Shown here one piece after another: positions 1 to 9,798 of a stretch of DNA of 58,438 nucleotides (positions within the stretch are counted from its first letter, which is position 1; each line of letters begins with the position of its first letter). This stretch comes from Candidatus Heimdallarchaeota archaeon. Its GTDB lineage: Archaea > Asgardarchaeota > Heimdallarchaeia > Heimdallarchaeales > Kariarchaeaceae. The notes beneath the pieces are model-generated. The model saw only the letters and a program-made list of their open reading frames with translations, ran no database searches and was not told the DNA's origin. Position numbers and translations under genes: made by a program. The stretch is from the NCBI GenBank assembly GCA_026702845.1, contig JADCLS010000025.1, forward strand, positions 1 through 58,438. The letters are read 5' to 3'.

Positions 1-130
1 AAGCTTTTTCCTTACTTAAGAGATCATCTAGAATATTCGGATTTTTATTGTGGAAAAACACGAGAATTTTCTAGGGGGCTAAACAAGTACGAATTAATAA
101 TATAGCTAGCTAGCTTCCTGAGGTTAAATT

Positions 131-811
131 CTAATTTATATTCTGTTTCCGATAAAATTTAATTACTGGTACAATGACAAAAAGACCCAATAGTGACCAA
201 TTATTAACCTTTAATTCTAAAATATTATCACTACTCAAGAATAAATTCGTAACAAAATCGTTTGGATCCAGTGTTGCATTATATATTACAGTACCTGGAT
301 AATCATACCAATATGCAGGTAGTTCATCATAGTAGATTGAGATCTCAGTACCATTACTGATGATTTTAGCCCAGAATGTGTTCTCTAAGGTTTGATTTGT
401 CCAAAACTGTATATTAATTTCTCCAGAAGGTATATTGAATAATTTACCTGTGAGATAAAAATCAAAATTTGTATGATAAATCATCCTAGTTTCTTTTAGA
501 TAGGTCAAATCTGTAAATGCTTGGCCACAGGTATCCCCACCAAAAGAAAAATTATCAGAGTCATCAAGAGATACATTAACAAAAAAGAAATGAGTGCATG
601 TCGTTGGAAACAACTGTGTATATTCCTCAGCTGTGTTCAAGATCTCTCCTCTAATATTGAAGAAAAATCCAGTATAATTTGATTCCTCTGAATATTTGGT
701 CCCCAGATAATCAATATCTATAATTGCTGTATAAAGATCTTCATGAAAGCCTTGGGAGGGAACAATTGCAGAAAGTATGACAAATAAAATGAAGAGATGC
801 ATTCTACTCAT
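131..811 (-). CDS. Exported membrane-anchored protein of unknown function
   Basis: Not a family I recognise. The 226-residue product begins with a signal peptide (hydrophobic residues 5-20, cleavage plausible after SQG) and ends with a hydrophobic helix (about 206-218) followed by KFYRKQN, the layout of a cell-surface protein held by a C-terminal helix. The middle is rich in aromatic residues, Asn and Thr with several N-x-S/T sequons and looks like a beta-sandwich. ATG at 811; Met4 at 802 is an alternative. It stands alone, with a 640-base gap upstream. Confidence 0.6.
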   Translation of the reverse strand: MSRMHLFILFVILSAIVPSQGFHEDLYTAIIDIDYLGTKYSEESNYTGFFFNIRGEILNTAEEYTQLFPTTCTHFFFVNVSLDDSDNFSFGGDTCGQAFTDLTYLKETRMIYHTNFDFYLTGKLFNIPSGEINIQFWTNQTLENTFWAKIISNGTEISIYYDELPAYWYDYPGTVIYNATLDPNDFVTNLFLSSDNILELKVNNWSLLGLFVIVPVIKFYRKQNIN

Positions 812-1455
812 ATTAATCCGAGGATATACACATCAAGGATATTAATAAGGTTATTTAGTAGAAATGTAAATTTACTGAAAAAGACAATTGATGCATAAGA
901 CGAATCAAAATCTTATCTTGAACGATTCTATTTTCATATCATTGAAATTTCCTTTTTAGCTGAATAATCTCTTATAATTCAGAAACGCAATAAACTTACA
1001 TTTGTATATCTATTGAAGCTAATTGGAAATCATAATTCAAATTCTCACTAAGTTATTCAGCTATAGGCCTCCCAATCTCATCCTCTGTTAAACTCTCAAA
1101 CCTTACCTTAATACTTGGATGATATAAATATCGGATTAGGAACCAGAAAAGAATACAAAAATAAGTAGCCCGTTTCATTATTACTAAACTCTATATTTGC
1201 AGAGTTGGTTCATTTATAATATTTAATTCAGAATGATCCAAACTTGAAACTGAATCATCTGATTTGTGAAGCCCAAGTGAATGTTAAACCTAATCATATT
1301 TCTAGTATTTTTATACTTGCCTTTGTACATTATTATCAAATCCAGCCTAATTTGAAAGTAATTATTCAGTACTTGTGATTTCATAAAATTTATGTGCTCT
1401 TCAACAGCTCGAAATTTTGCAATAAATCTCGTAATCTAAGAATTGATCTCGGAAA
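812..1455. other. Intergenic region, mostly featureless
   Basis: About 640 bases of AT-rich DNA between the anchored protein and the histidine kinase. It would hold the promoters of both divergent genes. I see no RNA gene or strong inverted repeat. The only coding-like stretch is a 41-codon frame on the minus strand (1053-1178), listed separately. Confidence 0.5.
1053..1178 (-). CDS. Possible 41-residue membrane microprotein or gene remnant
   Basis: An ATG at 1178 opens a 41-codon frame to TAA at 1053. Residues 4-20 are hydrophobic and aromatic, followed by a polar tail with residues ESLTEDEIGRPIAE. It lies within an otherwise empty intergenic stretch, on the same strand as the preceding gene. 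It could be a small membrane protein, the remnant of a decayed gene, or chance. No ribosome-binding site is convincing. Confidence 0.2.
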   Translation of the reverse strand: MKRATYFCILFWFLIRYLYHPSIKVRFESLTEDEIGRPIAE

Positions 1456-2688
1456 ATGTTTATTAGTAACTTCTTTAATCCATTTAACAGAACTATGATC
1501 TTTTCAGATAGGTACCGTGAATTGGAGAATATGGGCATTACACTTGATATTCTATCCTCTCTGAATTTAATAATTATTGTATTGGACCCCTTTGGAAATT
1601 TTGTCTGGGTGAATGAGGAATTTGAGAAAAATATTGGGTATTCTTTAGATGAGATCAAAGATAAGCCAATATTTGAGATTTTGATATTACCAGAGCAGGC
1701 TGATGAGATCAAACAAGTATTTCAGAACATCGCAAACTCGAATCCTAATGATATTGAATTCAAGGAATATGAGAATTATTGGCTAACCAAAGAGGGTAAT
1801 AGAAGGATATTCCAGTTCAACAATTCGATTGTACTAAAAGAAAATAAATTAAAATATGTATTATCAAGTGCTAAGGACATAACTGAACGAGTACGAAAGG
1901 ATAGATATATTCGTAAAATGAAAAAGATGGAGGGGATTGAACGAATGGCAGCCATTCTTGGCCACGATCTGAAAAATTATCTGACCCCTTTACTCCTTGA
2001 AATTCAGTTAGTAAGAGAAAAACTACATGATGATAAATTTGTTGATACATTGGAAACATATTTAGAAAATGTACAAACCTTATCTGAGAAGCTGATGCAG
2101 ATATCTAATCCGAGACAAAATCAGCTGGAAAATATATATCCTGAAAATATCATTGAAAATATGATGCCGATTTTTGAAAAATTGGGTAACAATATCAAAT
2201 TCAAGACAAAATACTCTGCAATTTTATCAATCAAAGGGGATGCGAGTAGTTTTAGATTGTTAATCTCGAATTTAGTGATCAATGCCATTCAAGCAGTTGA
2301 GGCCAAGGGAGAAGGAGAGATCTCCATTCATCTGGGTCTGTTTATGAAATTAGGGGAAGCTTATTCATCAAATATCGAATTATGTAATGAATTCATCCAT
2401 CTCTTTGATTTCATGGAACATGATAATAAACAATATGCCGTGCTACGTATCAGTGATAATGGAGTAGGAATTCCAAATACAATGCGTGAGAAGATATTTG
2501 AACCATTTGTATCAACTAAAGAAGATGGGAATGGTCTTGGATTGACTAGTGTTTACAAAGCAGTACAGGAATTTGATGGTAAAATTGGATTTATCAGTGA
2601 GGAAAATATTGGAACTACTTTCTACATTTTAATTCCAACACATGAGATAGTCGAGCATGTGGATCAAGTTAAAAATATCATATTTTAG
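1456..2688 (+). CDS. PAS-domain sensor histidine kinase
   Basis: Soluble sensor kinase of 410 residues that would autophosphorylate on histidine using ATP. A PAS domain spans about residues 30-145 (LDPFGNFVWVN, GYSLDEI, then a PAC-like end SAKDITER). The phospho-acceptor box is GHDLKN with His170. The ATP-binding domain has an N box (N272, N276), a G1 box DNGVGIP (334-340), an F box around EPF and a G2 box GNGLGL (358-363). There is no membrane segment, so the signal is probably intracellular. No receiver domain lies beside it, so the partner must be elsewhere. ATG at 1456; the ATG at Met14 is a possible alternative. Confidence 0.93.
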   Translation: MFISNFFNPFNRTMIFSDRYRELENMGITLDILSSLNLIIIVLDPFGNFVWVNEEFEKNIGYSLDEIKDKPIFEILILPEQADEIKQVFQNIANSNPNDIEFKEYENYWLTKEGNRRIFQFNNSIVLKENKLKYVLSSAKDITERVRKDRYIRKMKKMEGIERMAAILGHDLKNYLTPLLLEIQLVREKLHDDKFVDTLETYLENVQTLSEKLMQISNPRQNQLENIYPENIIENMMPIFEKLGNNIKFKTKYSAILSIKGDASSFRLLISNLVINAIQAVEAKGEGEISIHLGLFMKLGEAYSSNIELCNEFIHLFDFMEHDNKQYAVLRISDNGVGIPNTMREKIFEPFVSTKEDGNGLGLTSVYKAVQEFDGKIGFISEENIGTTFYILIPTHEIVEHVDQVKNIIF

Positions 2689-2712
2689 TAGTATAGGGAT
2701 CTTATGTGAAGA

Positions 2713-4053
2713 TTAATGGGATGCATACTTCAAATTCCTTCTTAGGATTGGAACTCCTATTAACAACAATAGGCTGAATGAAGATGGGGTAAAGGAAGTA
2801 TCTGAAGTATCCGCAGGATCAACAACTGTAACAAGGACAATATCATTATAGATCACAGGCAATTCATCAGCATACCTTATTTCATATTCAAATATTCCTG
2901 CAGATGAGGTATCAACATTGATTGTGATTTCTTCTTCATCGCTCCACACTAAATCAGATATACCCAGTGAAAAATTATTTTTGAAAAGGGAAAAGGTTCC
3001 AGAAAGCGAATCATTATCAGTAATCACCCATGTGATGGTGATAACTGAACCTAGGGATGTCTCAATATCTTCTGGTTGAGTACTCATCGGACGTGCATAG
3101 GATTTGAGTTCTACCGTTCCTCCAAAATAATTCGCAACTACTTCTGCTGCAGGTTTACCTAACCTATCCTCCTCAATAATTCCCCAATGAGGACCAATCT
3201 CATAAGATTGTTGAAAATCAGGATCATATTTTCCCTCTGATTTCCAATTCTCATCAAAAGCCACAAAAAGATATGCAGAAATATTATGTTGATAAAGTAG
3301 AGGTAAAACATCTGAGTAATATTGTACTTGATTTTCATGAGTAAAAGGCCCACTTGGACCAGATGGCCATCCCATCTCACCAATCAAAATCTCCTTATCC
3401 GGAAATTTTTCTTTTACTGCATTAAATTTGTCTATGGTATACTGTGCTGCATCTTCAATAGGAATAGTTTCCCAAGCAGGATAAATGTGAACTAATAATA
3501 CATCAACATTTACAACTAAAGAAGGATGGTTTAAAAAGACATAATATGGCTCTGCAACCGCAATTTTGCTACCATTAGATTTCTTCTCATTTGCATAATT
3601 AACAAAATCTTGAAATTCGCTAGCTTTGTACTCCCCTCGCATCAATACTTCATTTCCAAGAATTGTCATGGAGGAATAATTCTCATAGGTCAATGCATTA
3701 TCTATTCCAGCATAATTATCTGTAGTAGGTGAGATCCATGTTGCCACGGCTGTAGTTATACCATACTCAAGAGATAGTTGAGGTAGGGTTTCCAAACCAT
3801 CAGAGGTTCTGTAAGTACGAATATCTGTGGTACCCAGATCCTTCATGATTTGTAGATCTTCTTTAACTAATTCAATAGGTACTACCTCACCAGATCCTGG
3901 ACCCCCCTCATCATCTCGATAATGTCCATAATTCAATCCTCTGAATTCAAGTACATCAGGTTCATCGATCGCTAATTGTTCCTGAATATCTATTGCTGTA
4001 TAAGGTGAAATGAGAAATATCGAAAATAGTAGGAGTGAAAAAATCCTGTACAT
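2713..4053 (-). CDS. Secreted GH17-like beta-1,3-glucanase with C-terminal anchor
   Basis: Likely cleaves or remodels beta-1,3-glucan type polysaccharide outside the cell. Residues 1-20 are a signal peptide. Residues 36-310 follow the family 17 glycosidase pattern: RGLNYG at the first strand, the acid/base motif ILGNE (Glu135) and the nucleophile motif GEMGWPS (Glu226), spaced as expected for a TIM barrel. A beta-sandwich (about 315-415) follows, then a hydrophobic helix and RRNLKYASH, so the enzyme is probably surface anchored. The closest type is the microbial exo-glucanase/Scw11-like branch. The substrate is inferred from the family. It converges with the histidine kinase, 24 bases apart. 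Confidence 0.85.
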   Translation of the reverse strand: MYRIFSLLLFSIFLISPYTAIDIQEQLAIDEPDVLEFRGLNYGHYRDDEGGPGSGEVVPIELVKEDLQIMKDLGTTDIRTYRTSDGLETLPQLSLEYGITTAVATWISPTTDNYAGIDNALTYENYSSMTILGNEVLMRGEYKASEFQDFVNYANEKKSNGSKIAVAEPYYVFLNHPSLVVNVDVLLVHIYPAWETIPIEDAAQYTIDKFNAVKEKFPDKEILIGEMGWPSGPSGPFTHENQVQYYSDVLPLLYQHNISAYLFVAFDENWKSEGKYDPDFQQSYEIGPHWGIIEEDRLGKPAAEVVANYFGGTVELKSYARPMSTQPEDIETSLGSVITITWVITDNDSLSGTFSLFKNNFSLGISDLVWSDEEEITINVDTSSAGIFEYEIRYADELPVIYNDIVLVTVVDPADTSDTSFTPSSFSLLLLIGVPILRRNLKYASH

Positions 4054-4194
4054 AGATTTCTTATGTAATCTAATAACTTAAGCATTACGCAATTCAACTA
4101 AATTAGACCTTTATGTGTAATTACTCCATATTATCTAGCTCTATATTCAAATGATTCACAATCAAAATAAATAATTGGTAACTCAAGATAACCC

Positions 4195-4764
4195 ATGGGT
4201 CAAATGCTAATCATTATTTTCGGCCCTCCAGCATCAGGCAAGATGACGGTAGGAAAATTACTTGGGGAAAAATTGAATTATAAACTTTTACATGGCCATA
4301 TGACATTGGAACTGATTTTGGAGTTTTTTGAATGGGGTAGTCCCGCGTTCTATCGCTTGCTGGAAGGGATACGTTCCCAGCTCTATTATGAATTATCTAA
4401 AAGTGATGTTAAAGGACTTATTTTAACCCTAGTACTCAATCTAGATAAGTCTGAGACAAAAGAAGAAATAGATGCAATCCTTGAAGTTTTTGATTCATGG
4501 AGCTTTGTATTTATAGAATTGGAGGCCAGCTTGGATACAAGGATCATCAGGAATAAAAATGAGGATAGATTGCTGGCCAAGCCTTCAAAGAGAAAACAGG
4601 TGGATCCAGATGACACCATGAGACGACATAACAGAGTACGAGAAAATAGCAATAATGATTTCTTCTATCCAGATCATCATATTAAGGTGTGTTCTGATGG
4701 TTTAACTGTAGTAGAGACTGTTGAGCGAATAATGAATCAATTAGAGCAGAAAGCATTGATATAG
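4195..4764 (+). CDS. P-loop kinase-like nucleotide-binding protein
   Basis: A 189-residue soluble protein with a Walker A motif near the N-terminus, GPPASGK (residues 10-16) followed by MT. Length, motif position and the late basic segment (KPSKRK, RRHNR) resemble the AAA_33/shikimate-kinase-like small-molecule kinases. The lid-like stretch around residues 125-150 has several Arg/Lys that could bind phosphate. The substrate cannot be told. Start is ATG at 4195; Met4 is possible. It converges with the next gene, with 8 bases between the stops. Confidence 0.75.
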   Translation: MGQMLIIIFGPPASGKMTVGKLLGEKLNYKLLHGHMTLELILEFFEWGSPAFYRLLEGIRSQLYYELSKSDVKGLILTLVLNLDKSETKEEIDAILEVFDSWSFVFIELEASLDTRIIRNKNEDRLLAKPSKRKQVDPDDTMRRHNRVRENSNNDFFYPDHHIKVCSDGLTVVETVERIMNQLEQKALI

Positions 4765-4772
4765 AAGAATTT

Positions 4773-6008
4773 CTATATCTTGAATTTGATTTTCCTAATC
4801 AGAACCCAGATAAGGTAGACGATCCACAGATACAAAGAAAGATCAATCAAAACCAAGACAGCAATCAGTATAACGGAGATAACAAACCACCGTCTGATCG
4901 TGTCAAAGTATACCATATCAATATTGTTAAGGACCTGTAAAGGATCATCTGAATACAATGATGGCTCCCATACGATTGTATTGGGTAATAATGGTTTCTG
5001 GGTTTCATTGCTAACTATATAATTGTTAGAACGGAGTTTGTTATGAAGAAAGATTCCTCGGTAATGATATGTCCGGTTAGTATATTCAATTAAAATGGGA
5101 ACAATACTATAGACAGAGAAGATGATAAAGTACGTTATCACACCCTCAATAGGTTCTCGAGCACCATTAATTGCAAAGACTGCTAGACTAAGCACGGAAA
5201 TATGTGGGAGGATATAGGTATGAAAACGTAGATCTGAAGTATTTTCTATTTTTGGCCGACCAAGATGCTCTTTATTAATGATAAACATGAACAATGCAAG
5301 TAATGCGATGTAAATTACTATCGGTAGATCCTTTGAAATGGTCAGATTCGGAGAACCTAGTAGAAGCTGCATTTCTGATACAGGAGTAGTACCCAGATGA
5401 ACTGGAGATCCATCACTTGAGTACCTAGAATGATTACTATAGACGTCAAAGCTAAATGCAACTGAGAGATCAAATTGATGGTAAAGATACTCCTCAGTGA
5501 CATATTCATACAAAAAATCATACCGTATGAAATTGTAATAATGATTGGTGTGAATTCCAGTATCTGGATTCTCAAAACCTATGTTGATAACACACCCATT
5601 TCTATACGAGGGTATATTTTGGTTGATACCATCGATTTTGACCGAGAAACTAGAAAAATTACCATAAAATACATAGTAAGAAGGATCAAGCTCAAAATCA
5701 AATCCCATGTGCTCAGTTGTCTCATACAATAATTCCATCTCTACAGGCTCCATTGAGATAGTAAAGTAAATAGAGGTATTTCTTGATTCCATATCATGAT
5801 ACAAACTGGCATAGGCTGTATTTCTCATCTCCATATCACGAATTGCATAGGTGTCCAATATTCCTCTTCCATCATAGCTGAATGGACCACCAAATCGTGA
5901 ATAGATTTCTCCTGATCTTGAGATGTAATAGGGCTGATTCCGCAGGAATACAAAAGATACTTGCAGAAGGAGAATTAAGGATATATAGATATAAAATCGC
6001 CTATTCAT
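4773..6008 (-). CDS. Polytopic membrane protein with large extracellular domain
   Basis: Unknown family. After an N-terminal helix there is about 190 residues of polar, Tyr-rich sequence that should face outside, then about five helices (two pairs, then a long hydrophobic C-terminal stretch) ending in basic KIKFKI. I start it at ATG 6008 (411 residues): a TATA box at 6042-6051 would start transcription near 6020, downstream of the longer frame's ATG at 6041, and AAGGA sits about 8 bases before ATG 6008. Function unknown. Confidence 0.7.
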   Translation of the reverse strand: MNRRFYIYISLILLLQVSFVFLRNQPYYISRSGEIYSRFGGPFSYDGRGILDTYAIRDMEMRNTAYASLYHDMESRNTSIYFTISMEPVEMELLYETTEHMGFDFELDPSYYVFYGNFSSFSVKIDGINQNIPSYRNGCVINIGFENPDTGIHTNHYYNFIRYDFLYEYVTEEYLYHQFDLSVAFSFDVYSNHSRYSSDGSPVHLGTTPVSEMQLLLGSPNLTISKDLPIVIYIALLALFMFIINKEHLGRPKIENTSDLRFHTYILPHISVLSLAVFAINGAREPIEGVITYFIIFSVYSIVPILIEYTNRTYHYRGIFLHNKLRSNNYIVSNETQKPLLPNTIVWEPSLYSDDPLQVLNNIDMVYFDTIRRWFVISVILIAVLVLIDLSLYLWIVYLIWVLIRKIKFKI

Positions 6009-6041
6009 GATAAATTTCCTTAAAAAAAACCGAACTCTCAT

Positions 6042-6051
6042 AATATATAAA
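6042..6051 (-). promoter_or_regulatory. TATA box of the 4773-6008 membrane protein gene
   Basis: On the minus strand the sequence reads TTTATATATT. Archaeal initiation falls about 24-26 bases downstream of the box centre, near 6020, which supports the ATG at 6008 as the true start. Confidence 0.55.
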
Positions 6052-6101
6052 CCAATCCAGCATGCATTACTTCTAATGCAGGCAATAATGAAGAAAGCAT
6101 G

Positions 6102-7925
6102 TCAGTAGGCACAGATCTGCCTTTTCTTCATTGATCTATTTATAATCACTAACAGCATGATTAAGGTACTAAATGAATACATAACAGGGGGTTCTGGCAA
6201 TTCAGTTGTAGTGTTGGTGGTATAGCTAAGCAAAATTGATATCTGATCAATATCAGGGAGCTCTAGATTTCCTGCGGTGAAATACACATCCACACTATAA
6301 TGATCAGACCCTGAATTCGCAGGCCCTACATCTCCTGTGGTCGAATTAATGAGATCAAGGAAAAAATGCTGGTTAGCAATAATAAAATCAATTCTAGATT
6401 CATATTCTGAATTCTGATGTCCATATGTGTATCCTGGATCAGTGGGGTTTAATACCCGAAATACATCAACAAAAGTGTGGATTCTAGAGGCATAGTTAGC
6501 ATATTCACCATCTGTGGGGTTCAACAGCATACTCAAGGGTCCATCATCCAGATCTCCCTCAGGAGCCAGCTCACCTGTGTCAAATGGGGAGTATGAATTC
6601 ATATCACCGGTATAGATTATCGGCACATCACCTAGCTCATCCATGAAATTGATTATGCCCTCCTGTGCCTTTTCTCGTTTTAATTCATTCTCCTCACCTG
6701 AACAGCATTTGAGATGAGCACCGATAATATATACGATCTCTGTTGCCAAATCTACCTCCCATACCATGAAATCATGAGAGACATCATAGATCGTACCATC
6801 ATCCAAATCAACTTCCTGTAATTGTATTGTACTCAGAATGGGAAAACGAGACATAATTGCTTCTCCGCTGGTGGAGTATGCTATTGATTGAGCCGTATTA
6901 CCAACATATGGTGGTTCCTCAGAGAAGTACTCATTCAATTCTGTTAGATGCTGGTTGAACAGGGTATTAGCGTTGTCATCCCATGAGCCAGTCTCTATGT
7001 AGACAATGATATCAGGATTCTCTGCCTTTACAACGTTTAACCAATCAGCATTTGCTCCACTATCCTCAATATTATAGCTCATCACCTTCACTTCCTGAGA
7101 TACAGGTGTATAATTCGAATTATCCACGAATACATTAATTATTTCTTGCCCCCAATTACCTGAACCATCTTGGGCTCTAGCTTTGATAGTATGCCAGCCA
7201 TCATTCTCCTCTCTACTATTCCAACTATAACTGCTACTTGAGGTTACAAGTTCATCATCTATGAAAAGCTCGTAGGAGACAATATAGCCAAAATCAGATG
7301 CCTGGATGGAAATTGAAACAATCCCCGATACTGTAGAATCATTTTCAAGGTTAAGAGTAACCTCTGGGGCGGTTAGATCTGGTGGAGAAACTTCATATGG
7401 ACCTGATCGAGGAGCACCTAATGAATTGGAATTTTCCCAGTCATCGACACTATTAGTATCTGTATTTGCCTTTCTATGAATCGTTGTATCCACAGCTACT
7501 ATATCCCAACCATCAATTTCATTTTCCCAAGCAACCATATCCACCTCAATACCATTGGCATCTATTAATCTGATCAGATCACCAGAATTACCTAGGGCAA
7601 GATTTAATCCTGGAATATCTGGATCTATATCGTATAGACTATTGAAAGCGGATATATCCTTAGCAATGATGAGATAACCACCTGATATAATTGTTCCAGA
7701 TAACTCAAAACTGCCCACATTATCGTTCAAAGTCCAGCCAGTTAGTGAAATATCCACCGTCAGCGGATTAAAGATTTCAATCCACTCCTCAGTATCATCA
7801 TTATTTGGAGCATCATACAGTACTTCAGTAATAATGATTGTGCCGGGTACATCTGCCTGCACAGCATTTTCCAGTACAACACATGAAAAGAGGATAAGGA
7901 GAATGTATATCCATCTAAATTTCAT
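6102..7925 (-). CDS. Secreted lamin-tail / endonuclease-exonuclease-phosphatase protein, anchored
   Basis: Probable extracellular metal-dependent nuclease or phosphodiesterase. Numbered from ATG 7925: signal peptide 1-24; lamin-tail domain about 26-165 (ITEVLYDAP, EEWIEIFNP, GWTLND); an Ig-like domain about 183-270; then an EEP catalytic domain from 278 with MSYNI (Asn285), IETGSW (Glu311), His404, TGDMNS (Asp441, Asn443), RIDFI (Asp513) and GSDH (540-542), the full active-site set. A C-terminal helix with basic residues follows. Lamin-tail plus EEP is a known architecture in bacterial and archaeal secreted nucleases. The longer frame begins with GTG at 7931; the ATG two codons later fits the signal peptide better. 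Confidence 0.88.
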   Translation of the reverse strand: MKFRWIYILLILFSCVVLENAVQADVPGTIIITEVLYDAPNNDDTEEWIEIFNPLTVDISLTGWTLNDNVGSFELSGTIISGGYLIIAKDISAFNSLYDIDPDIPGLNLALGNSGDLIRLIDANGIEVDMVAWENEIDGWDIVAVDTTIHRKANTDTNSVDDWENSNSLGAPRSGPYEVSPPDLTAPEVTLNLENDSTVSGIVSISIQASDFGYIVSYELFIDDELVTSSSSYSWNSREENDGWHTIKARAQDGSGNWGQEIINVFVDNSNYTPVSQEVKVMSYNIEDSGANADWLNVVKAENPDIIVYIETGSWDDNANTLFNQHLTELNEYFSEEPPYVGNTAQSIAYSTSGEAIMSRFPILSTIQLQEVDLDDGTIYDVSHDFMVWEVDLATEIVYIIGAHLKCCSGEENELKREKAQEGIINFMDELGDVPIIYTGDMNSYSPFDTGELAPEGDLDDGPLSMLLNPTDGEYANYASRIHTFVDVFRVLNPTDPGYTYGHQNSEYESRIDFIIANQHFFLDLINSTTGDVGPANSGSDHYSVDVYFTAGNLELPDIDQISILLSYTTNTTTELPEPPVMYSFSTLIMLLVIINRSMKKRQICAY

Positions 7926-8017
7926 AGCCACATGAAATGGTGGTATGAGATCATCAATAAAATTTTGCTTTTAGTAATAGAGAGAATGATACTTCAATAT
8001 AGAAATTGAGTCATAGA

Positions 8018-9388
8018 TTACTCATTGATTTTACTTTTAATCAAGTTCAATAAATCAGACCTGGCTCTTTTGGTAATAATATCAATTGCCATCTTGAATT
8101 TTGCATTGGAATAATCTACGAATACATCAAGCAGAATGGGTTCTGCTTTCCTATACGTGAAATGACAGAACACTAACATACTGGTCTGTGGATCTCTTGG
8201 GATTAATCTTGCTTCAGGTAAATAGATGATAATTTGGGGAACAATTTTGCTATCATTTTGCCTTATTGCAGCTTCAATCACAGAAATATCCCCGTGATAC
8301 TCAAATGAAACGATATATTGAGTTTCCAAATCCTCAATCAGAGATTGAAAAAATCCCAATATCTCATTAGCTGAAATTTTATTGAGCAACTCATCCCTAG
8401 GGATCTGATATTTCTGTATTTCTGGTTCAAATTCCAGCCATGCTGCAAGTGAGAAGATAGATGCATGTGAGGCCAAAAGTTTTGCATGCTTATCTATTGA
8501 GAAGTTTATTGAATTCAGCCATGTAAGGTAGTTATTTAGCAACATGTTCTGGATAGTGGCTCGTATTTGTAGACACCTATCAGAAGGCTTTGGATTATAA
8601 TTTTCATTGTAATATTTTATTCCCATTAGTGCTGAAATACCATCCATACTATTACGAATTATCACCCATGATGGTTTTTTATCCTCAAAAAAAGAAGGTA
8701 AATAAAGAAATACCAACTCTAGATCCAAACCATCCACAGTATGAATTTGATTGAACTTTGTTGAATCCTCAGCCATACGTTGTTTAAAAGTTTGAAAAAA
8801 ATCCTCTGCAACTTTATATTTCGAGGATAATTTTCTTTTGCGATTTAATGATTGAATTAATTTTAGTAGTACCTCCTCCTGGATTTGCTGTAGAACAAAG
8901 GGAATAACTTTGTGTGTGTACAAGTGTAGTACTTCCTTGGCGAGAAATTCTTCAACCTTTGGATCTGAAGTAAATGATGAATCAATCCCTTTTAATCGCT
9001 TATAATCTAAAGGATCAAGAAGAAATGAAAGATACCACCGGATTCTGGCAATTTCCGAATTCTCCTTAACAAAAAATGAAAGTTGCTCTCTCTCCACCGT
9101 TCCATCTTCAAACACTATCTCCAGGGCCATATTATCCTCTACAAATTTGATGCTGGTAAGAGAATTCCCCTCATTGTACCCTCCAATCATACTAACATTA
9201 TCAGATCGATAAAATGTATCAAGAGGAAGCTTGGTTGTCATATCCCAGACGATGATAGTATAATCAGTATCATCATCAAATCGGTCCTGTCTGTGTCTAG
9301 AAATGTAGAAGTATGCAGCTTTGGTTCCATCATCTGCAAATATTTTATATTTATCTGCAATATCATGATAGGTGTAATGACGGAACAT
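8018..9388 (-). CDS. Conserved-looking soluble protein of unknown function
   Basis: No domain recognised. From the chosen start the product is about 456 residues, soluble, with beta-rich ends (MFRHYTYHDI at the start and repeated VFVDYSN-type strands near the end) and a mostly helical middle with charged heptad-like stretches. The longest frame starts with TTG at 9430, but a TATA box lies at 9433-9440, so transcription should begin near 9412; the ATGs at 9406 and 9388 are the credible starts and the latter avoids a spurious hydrophobic leader. It stands alone between an exported nuclease gene and a small zinc-ribbon gene. Confidence 0.6.
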   Translation of the reverse strand: MFRHYTYHDIADKYKIFADDGTKAAYFYISRHRQDRFDDDTDYTIIVWDMTTKLPLDTFYRSDNVSMIGGYNEGNSLTSIKFVEDNMALEIVFEDGTVEREQLSFFVKENSEIARIRWYLSFLLDPLDYKRLKGIDSSFTSDPKVEEFLAKEVLHLYTHKVIPFVLQQIQEEVLLKLIQSLNRKRKLSSKYKVAEDFFQTFKQRMAEDSTKFNQIHTVDGLDLELVFLYLPSFFEDKKPSWVIIRNSMDGISALMGIKYYNENYNPKPSDRCLQIRATIQNMLLNNYLTWLNSINFSIDKHAKLLASHASIFSLAAWLEFEPEIQKYQIPRDELLNKISANEILGFFQSLIEDLETQYIVSFEYHGDISVIEAAIRQNDSKIVPQIIIYLPEARLIPRDPQTSMLVFCHFTYRKAEPILLDVFVDYSNAKFKMAIDIITKRARSDLLNLIKSKINE

Positions 9389-9432
9389 AATCAAAAGACT
9401 GTACATCCAAAATGAAAAAGTTAATTGCAATC

Positions 9433-9440
9433 AATTTATA
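9433..9440 (-). promoter_or_regulatory. TATA box of the 8018-9388 gene
   Basis: Minus strand reads TATAAATT. Its distance from the ATGs at 9406 and 9388 suggests a short or absent leader and rules against the TTG at 9430. Confidence 0.5.
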
Positions 9441-9499
9441 CTTTGAAGAATCTATGTACAAAAAATGAGCTTTCACAGCTTCAATGAAATATTGACAGA

Positions 9500-9682
9500 T
9501 CATTTCTTAATCATATACCGGTGCCCACAAGCTTTGCAACTTGCATTAGTGAGTTTTTTAGGTAATTCACAACCACCAAGAATTAGTTCTCCCTTTTCAG
9601 CTGCCTCTATTGATTCTTTAGCTGGATAACCATACATGATTGGTGTATATTCTTCTGATTTACACTTTGGGCAGTGAGCCAT
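9500..9682 (-). CDS. Small zinc-ribbon protein
   Basis: A 60-residue protein with two CxxC pairs, CPKC (residues 4-7) and CKAC near residue 49, separated by a Gly-rich middle (YGYPAKESIEAAEKGELILGG is partly visible as YGYP and GELILGG). This pattern matches a widespread family of tiny uncharacterised zinc-ribbon proteins in bacteria and archaea. It should bind one structural zinc. Partner unknown. Confidence 0.7.
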   Translation of the reverse strand: MAHCPKCKSEEYTPIMYGYPAKESIEAAEKGELILGGCELPKKLTNASCKACGHRYMIKK

Positions 9683-9798
9683 TTGATCACTATAACCCCT
9701 ACACTAATAATATTACCGTATATCTTTCGTATTCTTTGTAATGAGACCCCTCTTCACATTCCATATTCTGTATTAAATATGGGTCGGACTATATTATA

